DNA of 64,000 bases from Solea solea (taxonomy: Eukaryota; Chordata; Actinopteri; Pleuronectiformes; Soleidae): NCBI RefSeq assembly GCF_958295425.1, contig NC_081138.1, forward strand, positions 1,694,501 to 1,758,500, in the 5' to 3' direction. Shown here one piece after another: positions 33,957 through 45,125 of this stretch (positions are counted from its first letter, which is position 1; the number at the start of each line of letters is the position of its first letter). A model generated the notes under the pieces. The model worked only from the letters and a program-made list of their open reading frames with translations, made no database searches and had not been told where the DNA came from. The position numbers were made by a program, and so were the translations under genes.

Positions 33957-35279
33957 AGTGGGGGTGATTTTGTGCCGGTCCCACTTTCAAATGGAACAGA
34001 AATCCACACACACGCTGCTTTGAGTGAAAAGGCTCTTTGCTAAGCTTCGGTAAACATTCCTGAAGGAGGCGGGTTCAGTTTCACCTTGGCACACAGATGC
34101 TTGTGCAGGGCGGAGCTTCGCTCAGATGCCCCAGGTGACTCCAAAGTATATGTATCATCATAGTCTGTTCATCAAGTTTTTACAATGATTTCCTTACTTT
34201 AACTAAAACTACAGACTTTATGAGTAAATAGATTCCTAAAATTTCCATGAAATTGAACATTTCTCAAGAATGAGTCAGCAAATCTGTTTTTCATTGCAAG
34301 CACATTTATTTTTAATCACACAATCGTCATCGGCAGTTTTGAAAGAGCAGTTTGACATTTGGGAAAGTGCACTTATTCCCTTTCTTTCCCGTCTCCCCCA
34401 ATTCTAAAAAAGGTCAATCTGATATTTAAAACGAGGACTGTAGTTCGTTATTTTTTTTAATTTAAATTCATGCATATGAAACATTTTGACTGCATTCATG
34501 CCCTCGTGAGCTCACACACAGTTAGCCTGCATCATTAGTGGCTGCCTTTGGTGTTTGTACTCGTTTAATTTGAGGAACCTGTCTCCAGGCCGCTGACATG
34601 ACAGCGATCACATCATTAACACCAGCATTAAGTCTCTGTGCTTGTCGTTGACGTCAGAATCCGTCTGGAACTGTTGACGTCTTGTCCGTGCACATTTTGG
34701 TTCAACGCTAAAAAAATGACCCCGACACGTTTTATGGATTCCTCTGATAATTGCTCAGAATGTGTCTGCTACAAATAATCACAGTCTGTGAGAGACTGAT
34801 GGCGTCAGCAGTCAGCGACGCTTTGGCCGGAGCCACAGAGTCATTAGTTCACTTTTAACGTCCTCTAAAAAAAACTCTGTGGTGGGACGAGGACAGAAAT
34901 TAAATGGTCTTTTCTGACTCTTGTCTCCTGGAGTTCAGAAGGACTCGCAGTGTTGTAACAGTGTAACGTTTGCCATGAATGTGCATCTCTGCCTTAGAGG
35001 ACAAATCAATATGTATCTATTTCAGGAAATATACTATTTTCTATTTCAGTGCCATGTAATTCTTTGTTTCATGTACTCATTCATGTGTTTTTTTTACCTG
35101 TTATTGTCTTTACTTAGACATGGTTAGACAAAGAAATTGTATGTATAAACAATTATTTTTGACATTGTAAATATAAAGTTTGACACACTAAATTTGGCAG
35201 TGGAAACTAAAGAAGCAGAAAGAAAACCCTGGCTCTAGTTAAGCTAACATTGCATTTTTATGAACTTTGAAACGTCTGA
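33957..35279 (+). other. galnt18 intron, no exon recognised
   Basis: Ordinary AT-rich sequence without recognised repeats or exons. Confidence 0.45.
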
Positions 35280-35284
35280 GAACA

Positions 35285-35775
35285 AAATGAACTCGGACTC
35301 GTCGGCAGCTCGTCATATCCGATGACTGTGAGAAGTTTCACGTAGGTCTGTTTACGTCGAAGCTTTGAAAAAGTGGAATTTTAAAGTAGTTTTCCTGCCA
35401 TTTAACCGACAACGTTGTCTCGACCATATGGACCGAGTCTGATGCAGCTAGCTCAAACGTGCGAGTACATTAGAAATATGTTTGGAATCACGAGAGCAAC
35501 GAGTGTACCACGTTTGGTTAAAATCGGAACAACTATGTGCAACGTAGACACGATTGGAAAAAATCCAAAATTTAGCATTTAACGCTGACCATGACTCGAC
35601 TTCTGGGGGCGCTATAGAGCCCTGGGGTTACGAACGGGTTCGTGCCCTATGCTAATATCGCATTTTTAGCTAAACCCGACCTCCGTGCCAAATTTCACGA
35701 GTTATTTATTCACGTTATACCTCAAAAATGAGCGAGAAAAAAAATAATCGCAACAGGCAAATAACTTGAGAAGTT
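35285..35775. repeat. GGGGGCGCTATAGAGCCCT-type interspersed repeat
   Basis: Ordered blocks: GATGACTGTGAGAAGTTTCA, GGGGGCGCTATAGAGCCCTG, CGCATTTTTAGCTAAACCCGACCTC..CAAATTT, CTCAAAAATGAGCGAGAAA and a terminal AATAATCGCAACA. This is a well-known kind of fish repeat with a GAGAAAA/AATAATCG 3' end. It has no open frame and its class is not certain. Confidence 0.6.
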
Positions 35776-36229
35776 TGCTCACAGGACAGCACAGCAGAAT
35801 TTCAAGAAACATCATTTAACGGATTCATAACTTTAAATCTTCATAGAACATTATTATAATGTCTTCCAGATTTGTGTTGCATAACTGTTACGCCCTTATG
35901 ACTCTCATTTATTCCATGGAACATCAAACCGCGCTGTCCCGTGGCAGCGCTTGTCCCTTGGATGACACAGCATGTTCCTTCACATGACAGTTGCTGTTGG
36001 ACGCAGGACATTTGCACAAACACGGAGAGTGAATGAGGAGGAGGAGGAGCTACATGGAACATTTTTGAATATGGAAAGTTGTGCAGAGTCAAACACCACC
36101 TCAACGATCCGTGCCAAACGCCACACAGAGAGTCTACAGACGAGAGTCACCAAAGTACACTTGAGTGCTTAAAATAAAGCTTAGACTCAAGAGAAGACTC
36201 ATGTGGCAAATAACGAAGAAAACAGAACG
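35776..36229 (+). other. galnt18 intron, no exon recognised
   Basis: Overlapping short frames on both strands (35841-36172) with no recognised domain. Confidence 0.4.
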
Positions 36230-36230
36230 T

Positions 36231-36310
36231 CCAGTGTGTGACATTTAGGATGCTGTACTGGCAAAAAAAAATGGACCGTACCACCCATAAATTAGAAGGG
36301 GTGTCACGAT
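36231..36310. repeat. GTCCAGTGTGTGACA-type repeat fragment
   Basis: GTCCAGTGTGTGACATTTAG is a variant of the end found at 16690 and, inverted, at 17783-17798. Confidence 0.5.
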
Positions 36311-36589
36311 CTTGACCTTCAAAAGCAGAGGTGGAATCAAGGATTTAACCCCGCCCCCAGAGTGACGTCCTGTAGGCGTGACAGTTTTTTTTAATTTTAC
36401 GAATACACATTACCTCCTCCCGCTAACCTGAAGCTGCTGCCAACTAATAGTAACCATGGCAACTGCTGAATTGGGCGACACATGGACCAAACTCGAGCCC
36501 CCTCCTGCTTCTCTGTGTGGACATATTTTACATTCCCGGTGAGTTTTGGCAACAACGTTCACGACAAGGAAACCACAGTGTGTAAACTG

Positions 36590-36590
<1 letters not shown>

Positions 36591-36621
<31 letters not shown>
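36591..36621. repeat. (TG)n microsatellite
   Basis: About 15 TG units. Confidence 0.95.
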
Positions 36622-36622
<1 letters not shown>

Positions 36623-36887
36623 GCAAAGTCTCTGCATGTATCATAAGGACGTAGATGTTACAACAACAACAACAACTCGGTTAACACAGACATAGAACTG
36701 CATCTAACTAATCCTTTGGTCCATAACATGTCAGAAAACATTAAAAAACCGTTGATCAGTGTTTGTCAAACCTGGAAATAATCACATTCTCAAACTGAAT
36801 GATTCACTTTTAATGATTTCTTTGTTTCATGGAGAAAAGAAATGAAGAAAATATTCACGTTGAAGAAGCTGAAACAATCAGAAATCT

Positions 36888-36978
36888 TGTTTTAATCATG
36901 AAAAAAAGCTTCAAACTGATTAATCAATTATCAAAATAGTTGACGATTCATTGAGTAATCGACTAATAATCACTCTAA
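36888..36978. repeat. hAT-like repeat fragment (AATCGACTAAT words)
   Basis: CTGATTAATCAATTATCAAA, AGTTGACGATTCATTGAG and TAATCGACTAATAATC, similar to the fragment at 28484-28572. Confidence 0.45.
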
Positions 36979-37840
36979 AGCGATAAATAGCAATATAGAC
37001 GTGTTTGTAGCATCAGATATGCGACCTCATTCAGTGGTGGAAAACCCTGGATTTACACATTTACTGGTAAAGAATACCAGTTTACACATTATTGTTACAG
37101 TAAAAAGATTAATAAATGATTTAAATGTGACAATAAGGCCTTAAATTACAGGTACATTGCAGACAAATGATGGACATGGACCGTGCTAAAAGAGAGAAGA
37201 AGAAAGATTGAGAATTGAAACAAATCATGATCATAAAATCGAATCGAATCAAGGATTTGGAGAATTAGTTTGTCGCAGTGTATAACAGTTTTAAAATAAA
37301 AATATAATTAGAATAAACCCTTTTACACACTTTAGGCAAGGGCCTTGCTTTATGGAGGTTACAGTAGACTGAGTCAGTGTACATCTTGTACCTTTTGAGT
37401 GTAAGTTTACTTGACGAAGGAAGGTTAAAGAATGAGACTGGAGAGAGAGAGAGAGAGAGAGAGAGGTGTGTGTGAAAGAGTGTTAAAATCCTTCCTGGTG
37501 TGTGAGGGCCACCGTAGTTCCCTCCTCTGCCGTCACAACGCTGGACGTTTAACAGCCGTAAACCTGTAAACACGTGACCTTGAAGTCGAGAACCATATTA
37601 CATCTCGACATGACATAACATCCGCCGGGACGTCGTCATACAGTCGTATAATGTATGTGAAGCACTTAGTTTAAGTGCTGGTGGAGGCCGGCGTGAGCGC
37701 TGATGAGCGCGCATGAAACATTTACTGCAGCTGAGAGCGAGAGAGGGACGAGTCTCTGGTGTCGTCTCCACACTCTTGTGTTGCTCTGTCATGAAGTGGC
37801 CCGTTACCAGGACAAAGCAACACGGCAACAGCACAGAGAC
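36979..37840 (+). other. galnt18 intron, no exon recognised
   Basis: A (GA)n run lies at about 37441-37466. Minus frames at 37265-37927 derive from this run, the 9-mer repeat and flanking GC-balanced sequence, and have no domain. Confidence 0.4.
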
Positions 37841-37841
37841 A

Positions 37842-37877
37842 CAGTCAGTACAGTCAGTACAGTCAGTACAGTCAGTA
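37842..37877. repeat. 9-bp minisatellite, four perfect units
   Basis: CAGTCAGTA repeated four times without error. In one frame it reads as repeated TVS tripeptides, but no gene is supported. Confidence 0.9.
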
Positions 37878-38859
37878 CTGTGAGCGCGGGAGGATTTATT
37901 GGTGAGTTGGCCAGAGCAGGTTCTCACACGCCCACCACCGTCACGAGGGCTGTGTGCTGCACTCTCTGCTTTATGCTCAGAGAGAAAAAGAGAGGCTTCT
38001 TTGTGTGGTTTTACCCAAATATATGAATAATGTGACTGGAAACCTTTGGATTTTTGTGAGATATATTGTGTTTTTTAAGGCTTTTTCATTCAGTGCATCC
38101 ATCAAATGACGAACAACGCAGCTCTTTTTGGCGCCCCACTATAATTATTATGATTATCATTATTATGGTGAACAGGCAGCTGCTTTGGTGACCTGCTGTG
38201 ACCTCTGCAGATTAGCAGTACCACCGTGTTGTCTGATGTAAAGGCCACGCGGCCTGTGAGAACCCGTCATTAACGCGGCGCTTATTCGACTGCAGACGCG
38301 GCCATGGAGTCGTTTGAGGAGCTCAGTAAATCAGCGTTTGCGCCGATGCTTAGAGGAACGTCGTAACCACAGTGAACACAGCTGAGGAGCGAGTGACGGA
38401 CAGATGGACCGAAGTTAGAGGTGGAAGCACGTGCTTGTAACGTGGACGTGTGCAGCGTGGAGTCTGTGTGCAGGCTTGTGCGCGCAGGTCGTGGTATGCA
38501 GCTCCGTAAACTTCCAGCACCTCCAGTTTCTCTGTTCTTCACGGTTAAATGGACAAAAAAAATGCTGTTTTTGCACAGTTTTAAAAGGAATGCAGAGTTT
38601 TTTACTCATCAAATAACAGGAGTGAGAAGATCTGAGGGCCAAAAACCTAGTTTAATATTATTATTATTGTGATATCCATGTGGTTATTAACACCTTTTTA
38701 GGAAAGAATAACACGCATGTATAAACATTATATTGTTATTTATTGTTATTGAGTAAAAGCCTAGTCTAAAGTATTGGTCGTAAAAATACAGTAGGTTTTT
38801 TAAACCCTATAAATCATGTAAATGTTTCATTAAGCACAGAAAAGAACGTTTAAACAACG
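37878..38859 (+). other. galnt18 intron, GC-balanced part without recognised exon
   Basis: Overlapping open frames on both strands at 38282-38672 share no consistent coding signature. No galnt18 exon 2 sequence (the family region after the stem) was found among them. Confidence 0.4.
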
Positions 38860-38892
38860 TTCCCCTAAGGTTCTCCTAAGGTTCTTCTAAGG
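38860..38892. repeat. 11-bp tandem repeat, three units
   Basis: TTCCCCTAAGG, TTCTCCTAAGG and TTCTTCTAAGG in a row, each differing from the next by one transition. Confidence 0.85.
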
Positions 38893-39686
38893 TTATTTAC
38901 AACCAAACCAACAGACATTTTGTACAGATGAATATATTTATTATTTGATGTAATTGTATTTTTGGGTTGGTGAAATTAGTAATTTAATAAATACAAATAT
39001 GAAAATAAATCTTTAAGTTGAGGTTGTCTTACTCTCTTAATCCACTCTTTCCATAGCAACCACAGGAGAACCTTATCTGCCGTTACGTGTGTGAACTAAT
39101 CTCAAGACATAAAAGAGAAAAACGACCAATATTTAAATTTGTTTGTGTGTTTTTTACATTTTTTATTAAAAGCAGCAGCATCGTTCTAACTGAGTCACGA
39201 TCGGGGGCTGTTTATGAGAGTATTTGTCTCACAGTTGGAGCTTTATGTTTTTGAAATAGCCGGTCATGGCTCGCTGATAAATGTATCAGCACAAATGTGT
39301 TTTTAACAGCCTCGTTGTGTCGGACGGATTTTGGTATCAGACATAAAGAAATGAGCCCTTCATGTTAACTTTTCCTTTTCTGTTTGCTGAAGTTATGAAG
39401 GATAATTTAAAGAGTCGTTAGAATGTGTCCAAATTGGTTCAGTAAAGGACCGTGTTTCAGTTAAACAGTGTAAATGAAGTCTGTCTTGGTTTTCCTGTGC
39501 ACAGAGCAGCTCACTTCTCGTTCAGGCTGTTTTTAATTCTGTTATTTCCTTCTGCAAAGTAATAATTTGGCAACACTGGGATGGTATTACCTCAGCAGGT
39601 CGCAGATTGGTGCAGCGTTGACTCAGTGCTGATGCCACGCTGGAGTGGTTTCCTCTTTTACAGAAGCAGCGTCGTGGCTGCTTCTT

Positions 39687-39720
39687 TATTTATTTATTTC
39701 TTTATTTCTTTATTTATTGA
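39687..39720. repeat. (TTTA)n-like microsatellite
   Basis: TTTATTTATTTATTTC repeated with TTTC interruptions. The intron at 38893-39686 and 39721-40189 shows no recognisable exon. Confidence 0.9.
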
Positions 39721-40189
39721 TAGTGGGAGACGGTGATTATTTTAGCATTTGTTGGTGAGGTCTGCCTCCTCGTGTGTCACGTCCACGGAGGAACTTTCCC
39801 ACCGCAGGCCAGGTGGGGCCAGACCTGTGCAGCTAATTAAGGCAAATGAGGGGCAGGTGTGCTGGCAGGTGATGAAGGTAGAAACAGCTGAGAGAGAGGA
39901 AGATGAAGATAGTGACAGCAAGGGTACTGTATACTGAAATGAAGGTTTTGCTACGACAGGAACTACAAGCATAATGTTGACAACAAAAATTTATTTTAAT
40001 TATTGACAATGCAAACCGATCATTTATGATATTAAGCGTGGCACTTTTTTAATGACATTATTACCCGCACAGCCGGCACTGCAAGGTATTTATGACACAT
40101 CTCACCACCACGAGACGGTTACTTGCTTCTCCACGGAAGCGGACAGCTGTCACTGTCACTTCACATTTACCGACGTGCCGTGCATATGT

Positions 40190-40328
40190 CACATTCCAAC
40201 AAACTGCAGACTTTTAATCCCACGTTCGAATATACTTCGAACTTGGAACACAAAGCGACGGCAATAGCTGCCGTTTTCTTAGTTCTTATTCTACTATTCT
40301 GTTAGTCTGTTAGTCGAGTGCAGCCCAA
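40190..40328 (-). repeat. hAT-like repeat end (ATTCGAAT words)
   Basis: CGTTCGAATATACTTCGAAC, later TTAGTCGAGTGCAGCCCAA. The end read inward is TTGGGCTGCACTCGACTAA, close to the TAGGGCTGCA-type terminus of common fish hAT repeats. The other end is not seen. Confidence 0.45.
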
Positions 40329-41160
40329 TAAGATGATGTTTACTTTTAAAATCAATATACATTTACTATAGAGGTTGTAGTTCATAGCAGTTTTGATTAT
40401 ATACACAATGATTTGGTTTCTGTTGTTTTTTATGAGGGCAGCAGAACCTTAGAGACACTGTGACCTGAGTAAATAATGGCTGTAATATGGCCTCTAAGAT
40501 TTAAAAATATATGCACTGGACTCACTCTCTACTGAAGTGTTTTCCTTTTGCCTCGGGCAGCATTGTGAGCAGAATGTTGCCCGTCTTTGATCAGATCAGC
40601 CCAAAAAAAGTGAAGTGCAGCTCGGTGCATCCCATAGATGTATACAGTAGACGGCACATCAGTCATGAGTCCTGTGTATCACAGTAACAGAGACACGGCG
40701 AGAGGAAAAGGTAAAATGGAAAAATAAAAAGATTGCAAAAACATAATAAAATGATTATATTGATTTTTGAACTCATTTTGGGTTGTTGGAAAGTTACATA
40801 CATAGACATACTATTGTTATTGTATTGTAAACAGCGAAATTGCATGTTTTACTCAGCTGTGACAGTGAAAGTGTGTGGGGGTAATGTAGCATATATATAT
40901 CAGGTACGGAGGGTTTAAATGAATTCCTTATTTTATTATCAGGACATTGGCAACTTTATCACAGCGAACGATAGAAAATGGAGCGATAACTCTCTGTAAG
41001 TAACTCATGTACAAGTCTGTGCAGCGACGTCAACGCAGCAACTATTTACATTACTCTACCCGCTGCTAAAGCTAATGTCATGCCCGTGCCACACTTACCC
41101 ATCCAGTGACATCAACGCTTTTTGTAAGCAGTAGACTCCAGAGTTACTCTCTGGAATAAA
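40329..41160 (+). other. galnt18 intron, no exon recognised
   Basis: AT-rich; no repeat or exon recognised. Confidence 0.45.
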
Positions 41161-41490
41161 GCCTCTTTTCCACCTATGGTCCCAGCTCACCTCGGCACGG
41201 CACGGCACAGTTTAGGTTCCACTACTACCTACTCAACGGGGGCGGAGTTATCATCGCATGGCTGCATGAAACTGCAGAGACTTGATTTTACGGAGCAAAG
41301 ATCAGCAGTGCAGTTTCTAAATCCACCAGACTCCTCTGGTAAATATTTCCCTGGTAATTGTTGGAGATGAATGCACAATTGTTAGCATTGTTAAGTCTTT
41401 TTAACTGATCTACAGTTCGGCATTGTTCGGCTTGATTCTTGTGTCGGACGTGTCTTCCTGTGACGGCACCAATCGTGGCCGGCAGTCTGA
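41161..41490. mobile_element. Truncated copy of the 30764-31340 TIR element
   Basis: It starts GCCTCTTTTCCACCTATGGT, corresponding to one terminus of the complete copy. It then carries GGCGGAGTTATCATCGCATGGCTGCATGAAAC and GATTCTTGTGTCGGACGTG in the opposite order and strand to that copy. The second terminus is missing. It lies about 75 bp before the hAT-type composite element. Confidence 0.65.
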
Positions 41491-41557
41491 CGAGATGGAA
41501 AGACGCCTTAAGATGAAGGGAAGTTAATCAGGAAGCTGAAGATGTCGGGACACTGCA

Positions 41558-41565
41558 GGTCTATA
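41558..41565. repeat. Left 8-bp target duplication of the composite hAT element
   Basis: GGTCTATA here and GGTCCATA at 45541-45548 differ at one base. An 8-bp target duplication is diagnostic of hAT insertions when found next to TAGGG/CAGGG termini. Confidence 0.75.
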
Positions 41566-41811
41566 TAGGGCTGGGCGATATGGACCAAAACTGATATCGC
41601 AATATTTTTTGTTTGAATGGCGATATGCAATATTATAATCATATATTGAACAAAACGGGTTAGCTTGCTAGCTCACCGGTTGGCCGCTCAGCTGATAGCT
41701 GAAACTCGGCGTCCGGAGTGTACAACAGAAACCCGGAGACAGGAGACCGGAAAGCTGGAGACCGGAGCCGAAATCTGCGGCTAACAGCTGAGCGGCTAAC
41801 AGCTGGTGCCG

Positions 41812-44376
41812 CTAAAAACTAGCAACAGGCAATCGCCGTGTGGTCACCTTTACTTTTTCAACAAGGCCAGGGTGCGTACCACTCACAGTTATGCCCAGGG
41901 GACCCTCCCACAACACCAATTTACCGATCTCTTGCAATTTATTCGGGCCTAGGGGGCTTTCTTGAGCGCCGATCAGTAGATCGATGCTTTCTGGGCGAGC
42001 CAGCTCCCCCGGTTTAACTCCTGAGAAGAACTTCTCCAAGCGCTTTGATGTTACTGCTTGACCCACTCTAGCGATGGTATCCAACCCATAGCAGGTCATT
42101 TGGTAAAGCCTCAGAGTCCCTTGTGAAGTCCACACTTTTATCGTTAGGAGATATCTTTTCGTTTGTATTATCTCTTTTACTCCATGCAAGGCAATTAAGA
42201 CTGGTTCACCAGTCAGTCCGAGTTTCTCCGCAGCTTGGTGCGTTATGTAATTTGCGTCACAGGCGAGGTCGATCAAGGCCCCAATGCTGTCTCCTCTCTT
42301 TGTCGTGACGAACACAAGCATCATGAGGACAGGGTATTCTGGTAACTTGTTTGGCTTCAGTGGGTCCCAGCCGGCACACACTCTCATTGTTGCCTTGTTT
42401 GCGTAGACTTTGCGCACAACTTCTAACTGGTGGGGCGATAATCCTAACTGGGCGAGTGCAGCCTCCTGTTCTTCTGTGTCACCGCATGGTCTCCCCTTCT
42501 TCCTGGCAACCTTAGGGCAGAGAAGATAGTGGTGGTCTGCCAGGCCGTCACCTTTTTTACACCTCACATTTTTACAGAGGAACCTTGCAGTGCAGGGACC
42601 GTCGACCCTGTGGTTATCCAGGCATTTTTTGCATGCTTTTGCTTTTTCTGCTTGGGTCTTTCTTTCTGACGGAGAGGCTTTCCTAAAAGTTTCACAGCGA
42701 AACAGTTCATGCTCTTCCTCACCGCACACGGTGCAAAGTTTCTGCTTGTAATCTCCGGTAGAGGCTATGACCTTAGTTGCTGTTGCCCTAGTGAACAACT
42801 TCCTCTCTCTCTTGCAATCAGCCGACTTCTCACGGTAGTTGGGCCTTTCAGAAGTGTAAGTGGGGCTTGGCTTGCTGGACTCACTACACAAAAGCTCCTG
42901 TCTTCTAAGTATCTTCTTCTGGCTTTGCAAGAACTGCAGAAGCCTCCTGATACGGGTTCTAGGGTGAGCATATTCCTCAGAGTTGCACTCCTGATTGAGC
43001 CACTGTCTTTGCATACTTTTAGGGAGACTGCCCTCTAAAGTCCGCATCACTATGGGATTATTCATAGCTTCTTCCCACCCCAGGTCTGTTAGATCCGATA
43101 CTGCTCTCTCTAATGCTGAGATCAACTCTAAAGTCTCACTAGGCTCAGGATCTTTCACAATCGGTCTTGAATGTAATCCCAATAAGATTTCCTCTGCTGT
43201 GGCTTCTATATCACCGTAGCAGCTCTCTAGTTCTTTGAAAACGTCGCTTACGTCCTTGCAACGTGATAATCGGAGGTCATTTTTTACAGACTCTTTTATG
43301 CTGTCTAACAGCTGAAGCTTCTTGACCTCCTGTGATCCTGTGGCGTCCGCCTGAGCCTGGATACTCTCCCATTCAGCTCTCCAGCGCCAGTAGTCTCTTC
43401 TCTCTCCAGAGAATATGGGTACGTTTATTGGCGTGAATTTTAATGTGGTTCGGGCAAAGGAACTGTCCATGCCAAAATTGCTGGCCTGCACTGTGCCCTC
43501 CTGTGCCATACTGAAGTTGGGGGGAGCGGTGTGAAACCTCGGTGGCTGTGGTGTACTGGTGAGGGTTGGAGGCTGAGCGAAACTGACAGTAGGTCCATAA
43601 TTAGGTTGAGAATGCTGAGGGGGCTGGTGAGGGGGGCTGTGGCCACATCCGGTCTCTATGGTGCCCTGCCTGATAGCCCGGTGGGTGTGAACAGGTGGGG
43701 TTACTGGTCTGGCAAGAATAGTGTGCTCACTTCCTTCTTCCTCTTCACTTCTCTTACTGCTGCCTTCGTCATTGCGTTCGTATCCTGGCGGGATCATTGC
43801 ATTCGTTTCCCGGGAGCATACCCACTCATCCATCAGTTCCTCCTTTTTATTTTCTAATGTTAAAAGGAGTCTCCATTTCTCTTTTCCGTGTGGCTGATAG
43901 TCTTTCCAAACATGCACAGCGTCTCTGAGTTTGTGGAGTTCTCGATCGAGTTTTTTCCTTTTGGCTTCTTGCTGATTCCATGGCACTACATTTTCTTTCC
44001 CGAATGCCTCGACCTGATCGAAAACCAAATCGAACTGTGTCACGAGGGTGTCTATATCCGGTGCGGCTTCCTTGAACCACAGTATTTCCATAGTCTCACG
44101 GTACCTTTGCACAATGGCGTCCCTCTTTGCCAGGGTGTCACTCAGTTCCCAGTTGTCGTCCGTTGGGTCTTTCTGTCCCAGTTCTTCAATATACTCATAG
44201 CATGTGTTGATGAAAATATCATAGTCGTTCTCCAATCCTGCCAACTCTTGCGACAATTTTGCTTTACCCAGGTGACCAGCTTTGACGTTAAGGCGGTTAA
44301 TACGCGTTGTCAGGTTCCGCTGCGCATTTGACCGTCTCCGCTGTAGGCTTTCCAGATCTGGCTTGTCGTCTGCCAT
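41812..44376 (-). CDS. BEL/Pao-type retrotransposon Gag-protease protein, intact frame
   Basis: An uninterrupted 854-residue frame. The N-terminal 190 residues are charged and helical. A proline/glutamine-rich linker (about 220-300) follows, then a region matching the DUF1759 Gag family (about 312-495; FTPINVPIFSGERRDYWRW). A CX2CX4HX4C zinc knuckle has C548, C551, H556 and C561. A second Cys/His cluster spans 582-620. A DUF1758-like retroviral-type protease region runs about 690-830 (GALIDLACDANYITHQAAEKLGL, then DLLIG). The usual D-T/S-G active-site triad reads D703-L-A, so proteolysis is doubtful. In complete elements reverse transcriptase, RNase H and integrase follow; here a stop comes right after the protease. 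The ATG has A at -3 and G at +4. In BEL elements Gag packages RNA in cytoplasmic particles. Here it is either a truncated relic or a Gag captured by a DNA transposon. Confidence 0.9.
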   Translation of the reverse strand: MADDKPDLESLQRRRSNAQRNLTTRINRLNVKAGHLGKAKLSQELAGLENDYDIFINTCYEYIEELGQKDPTDDNWELSDTLAKRDAIVQRYRETMEILWFKEAAPDIDTLVTQFDLVFDQVEAFGKENVVPWNQQEAKRKKLDRELHKLRDAVHVWKDYQPHGKEKWRLLLTLENKKEELMDEWVCSRETNAMIPPGYERNDEGSSKRSEEEEGSEHTILARPVTPPVHTHRAIRQGTIETGCGHSPPHQPPQHSQPNYGPTVSFAQPPTLTSTPQPPRFHTAPPNFSMAQEGTVQASNFGMDSSFARTTLKFTPINVPIFSGERRDYWRWRAEWESIQAQADATGSQEVKKLQLLDSIKESVKNDLRLSRCKDVSDVFKELESCYGDIEATAEEILLGLHSRPIVKDPEPSETLELISALERAVSDLTDLGWEEAMNNPIVMRTLEGSLPKSMQRQWLNQECNSEEYAHPRTRIRRLLQFLQSQKKILRRQELLCSESSKPSPTYTSERPNYREKSADCKRERKLFTRATATKVIASTGDYKQKLCTVCGEEEHELFRCETFRKASPSERKTQAEKAKACKKCLDNHRVDGPCTARFLCKNVRCKKGDGLADHHYLLCPKVARKKGRPCGDTEEQEAALAQLGLSPHQLEVVRKVYANKATMRVCAGWDPLKPNKLPEYPVLMMLVFVTTKRGDSIGALIDLACDANYITHQAAEKLGLTGEPVLIALHGVKEIIQTKRYLLTIKVWTSQGTLRLYQMTCYGLDTIARVGQAVTSKRLEKFFSGVKPGELARPESIDLLIGAQESPLGPNKLQEIGKLVLWEGPLGITVSGTHPGLVEKVKVTTRRLPVASF

Positions 44377-45125
44377 TTTACTTCTTTGAATTCCTGTCTC
44401 ACTCCGGAAACGGAATTGTTCAAAGGATTTGATTCTCTCAAAAAGTGTGGTTCGTTGCCGATCGCTCGTTCAAAAGATTCAGTTCTTTGTAAACGACTCG
44501 TCCACGAATGGCACACGAATGTCAACACCCCCAGCTGTCACAACGTCACAGTCTGTGAGGCTCTTCCGTAGCACTGTTAGTGGCTTAACGGATTAGCTCT
44601 TCAGCCCAGAAGAGCTCTGTATTCTTTGTGCAACCTTCACAGCCTTCCTTACGGCTGCGGCACTTCCTTTAATCCTTTAACGGCCCCGTTAGCTCCTTGC
44701 TCCTCCGTTTCAGTGGTTCACGGCTGCTTCACCAGTGTCCCCGGCTCTCCGGTCCTGGTACTTCACGATCGCCGTCCTCCGCTCGGCAGGCCGTAGTCTG
44801 CTGGTACGGCACCTACCACGGTTTTTACTGACAGATCCTTTCAGCTCAATAATCCCTTCTGGAAGGGGCAACCAGAACAAGTACGGCGGGAACAACTCAA
44901 CTGTCTTTCTGAAGATTTATTTCACACACATAGTTAGATTTAGTTAGTTAGGTTGTAAAACCGATAAGTCGTACAGGTTCTGATGATAGCAGTTTTACAA
45001 AGGCACATACGAAGGTTAATATATAACAGAAGAACTTTGATGATGAAGGCAACAGTGCTTTGATACCAATTACAACAATAAATAGATAAACAGAATGATA
45101 GCTTTGCCTGCTAGAAAGTTCTACA
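44377..45125 (-). other. Leader region of the Gag-protease frame
   Basis: The minus-strand upstream region. It includes a GAACGAGCGATCGGCAACGA block (about 44450-44475) like hAT repeat words, a GC-balanced stretch (44560-44870), and an AATAAATC motif near 44910 that could be a polyadenylation signal of a retroelement LTR. I could not find a matching second LTR on the other side of the frame, so an LTR origin is only possible. Confidence 0.35.

Noticed and set aside
37598..38026. Frames with repeated TVS or DCT tripeptides
   Set aside because: They derive from the 9-bp minisatellite and overlap on opposite strands.
43531..43857. Plus-strand frames opposite the Gag gene
   Set aside because: Antisense shadows of the 854-codon minus-strand frame.
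44377..45125. A 5' LTR for the Gag frame
   Set aside because: An AATAAA-like signal is present, but I found no matching second LTR and no clear primer-binding site.
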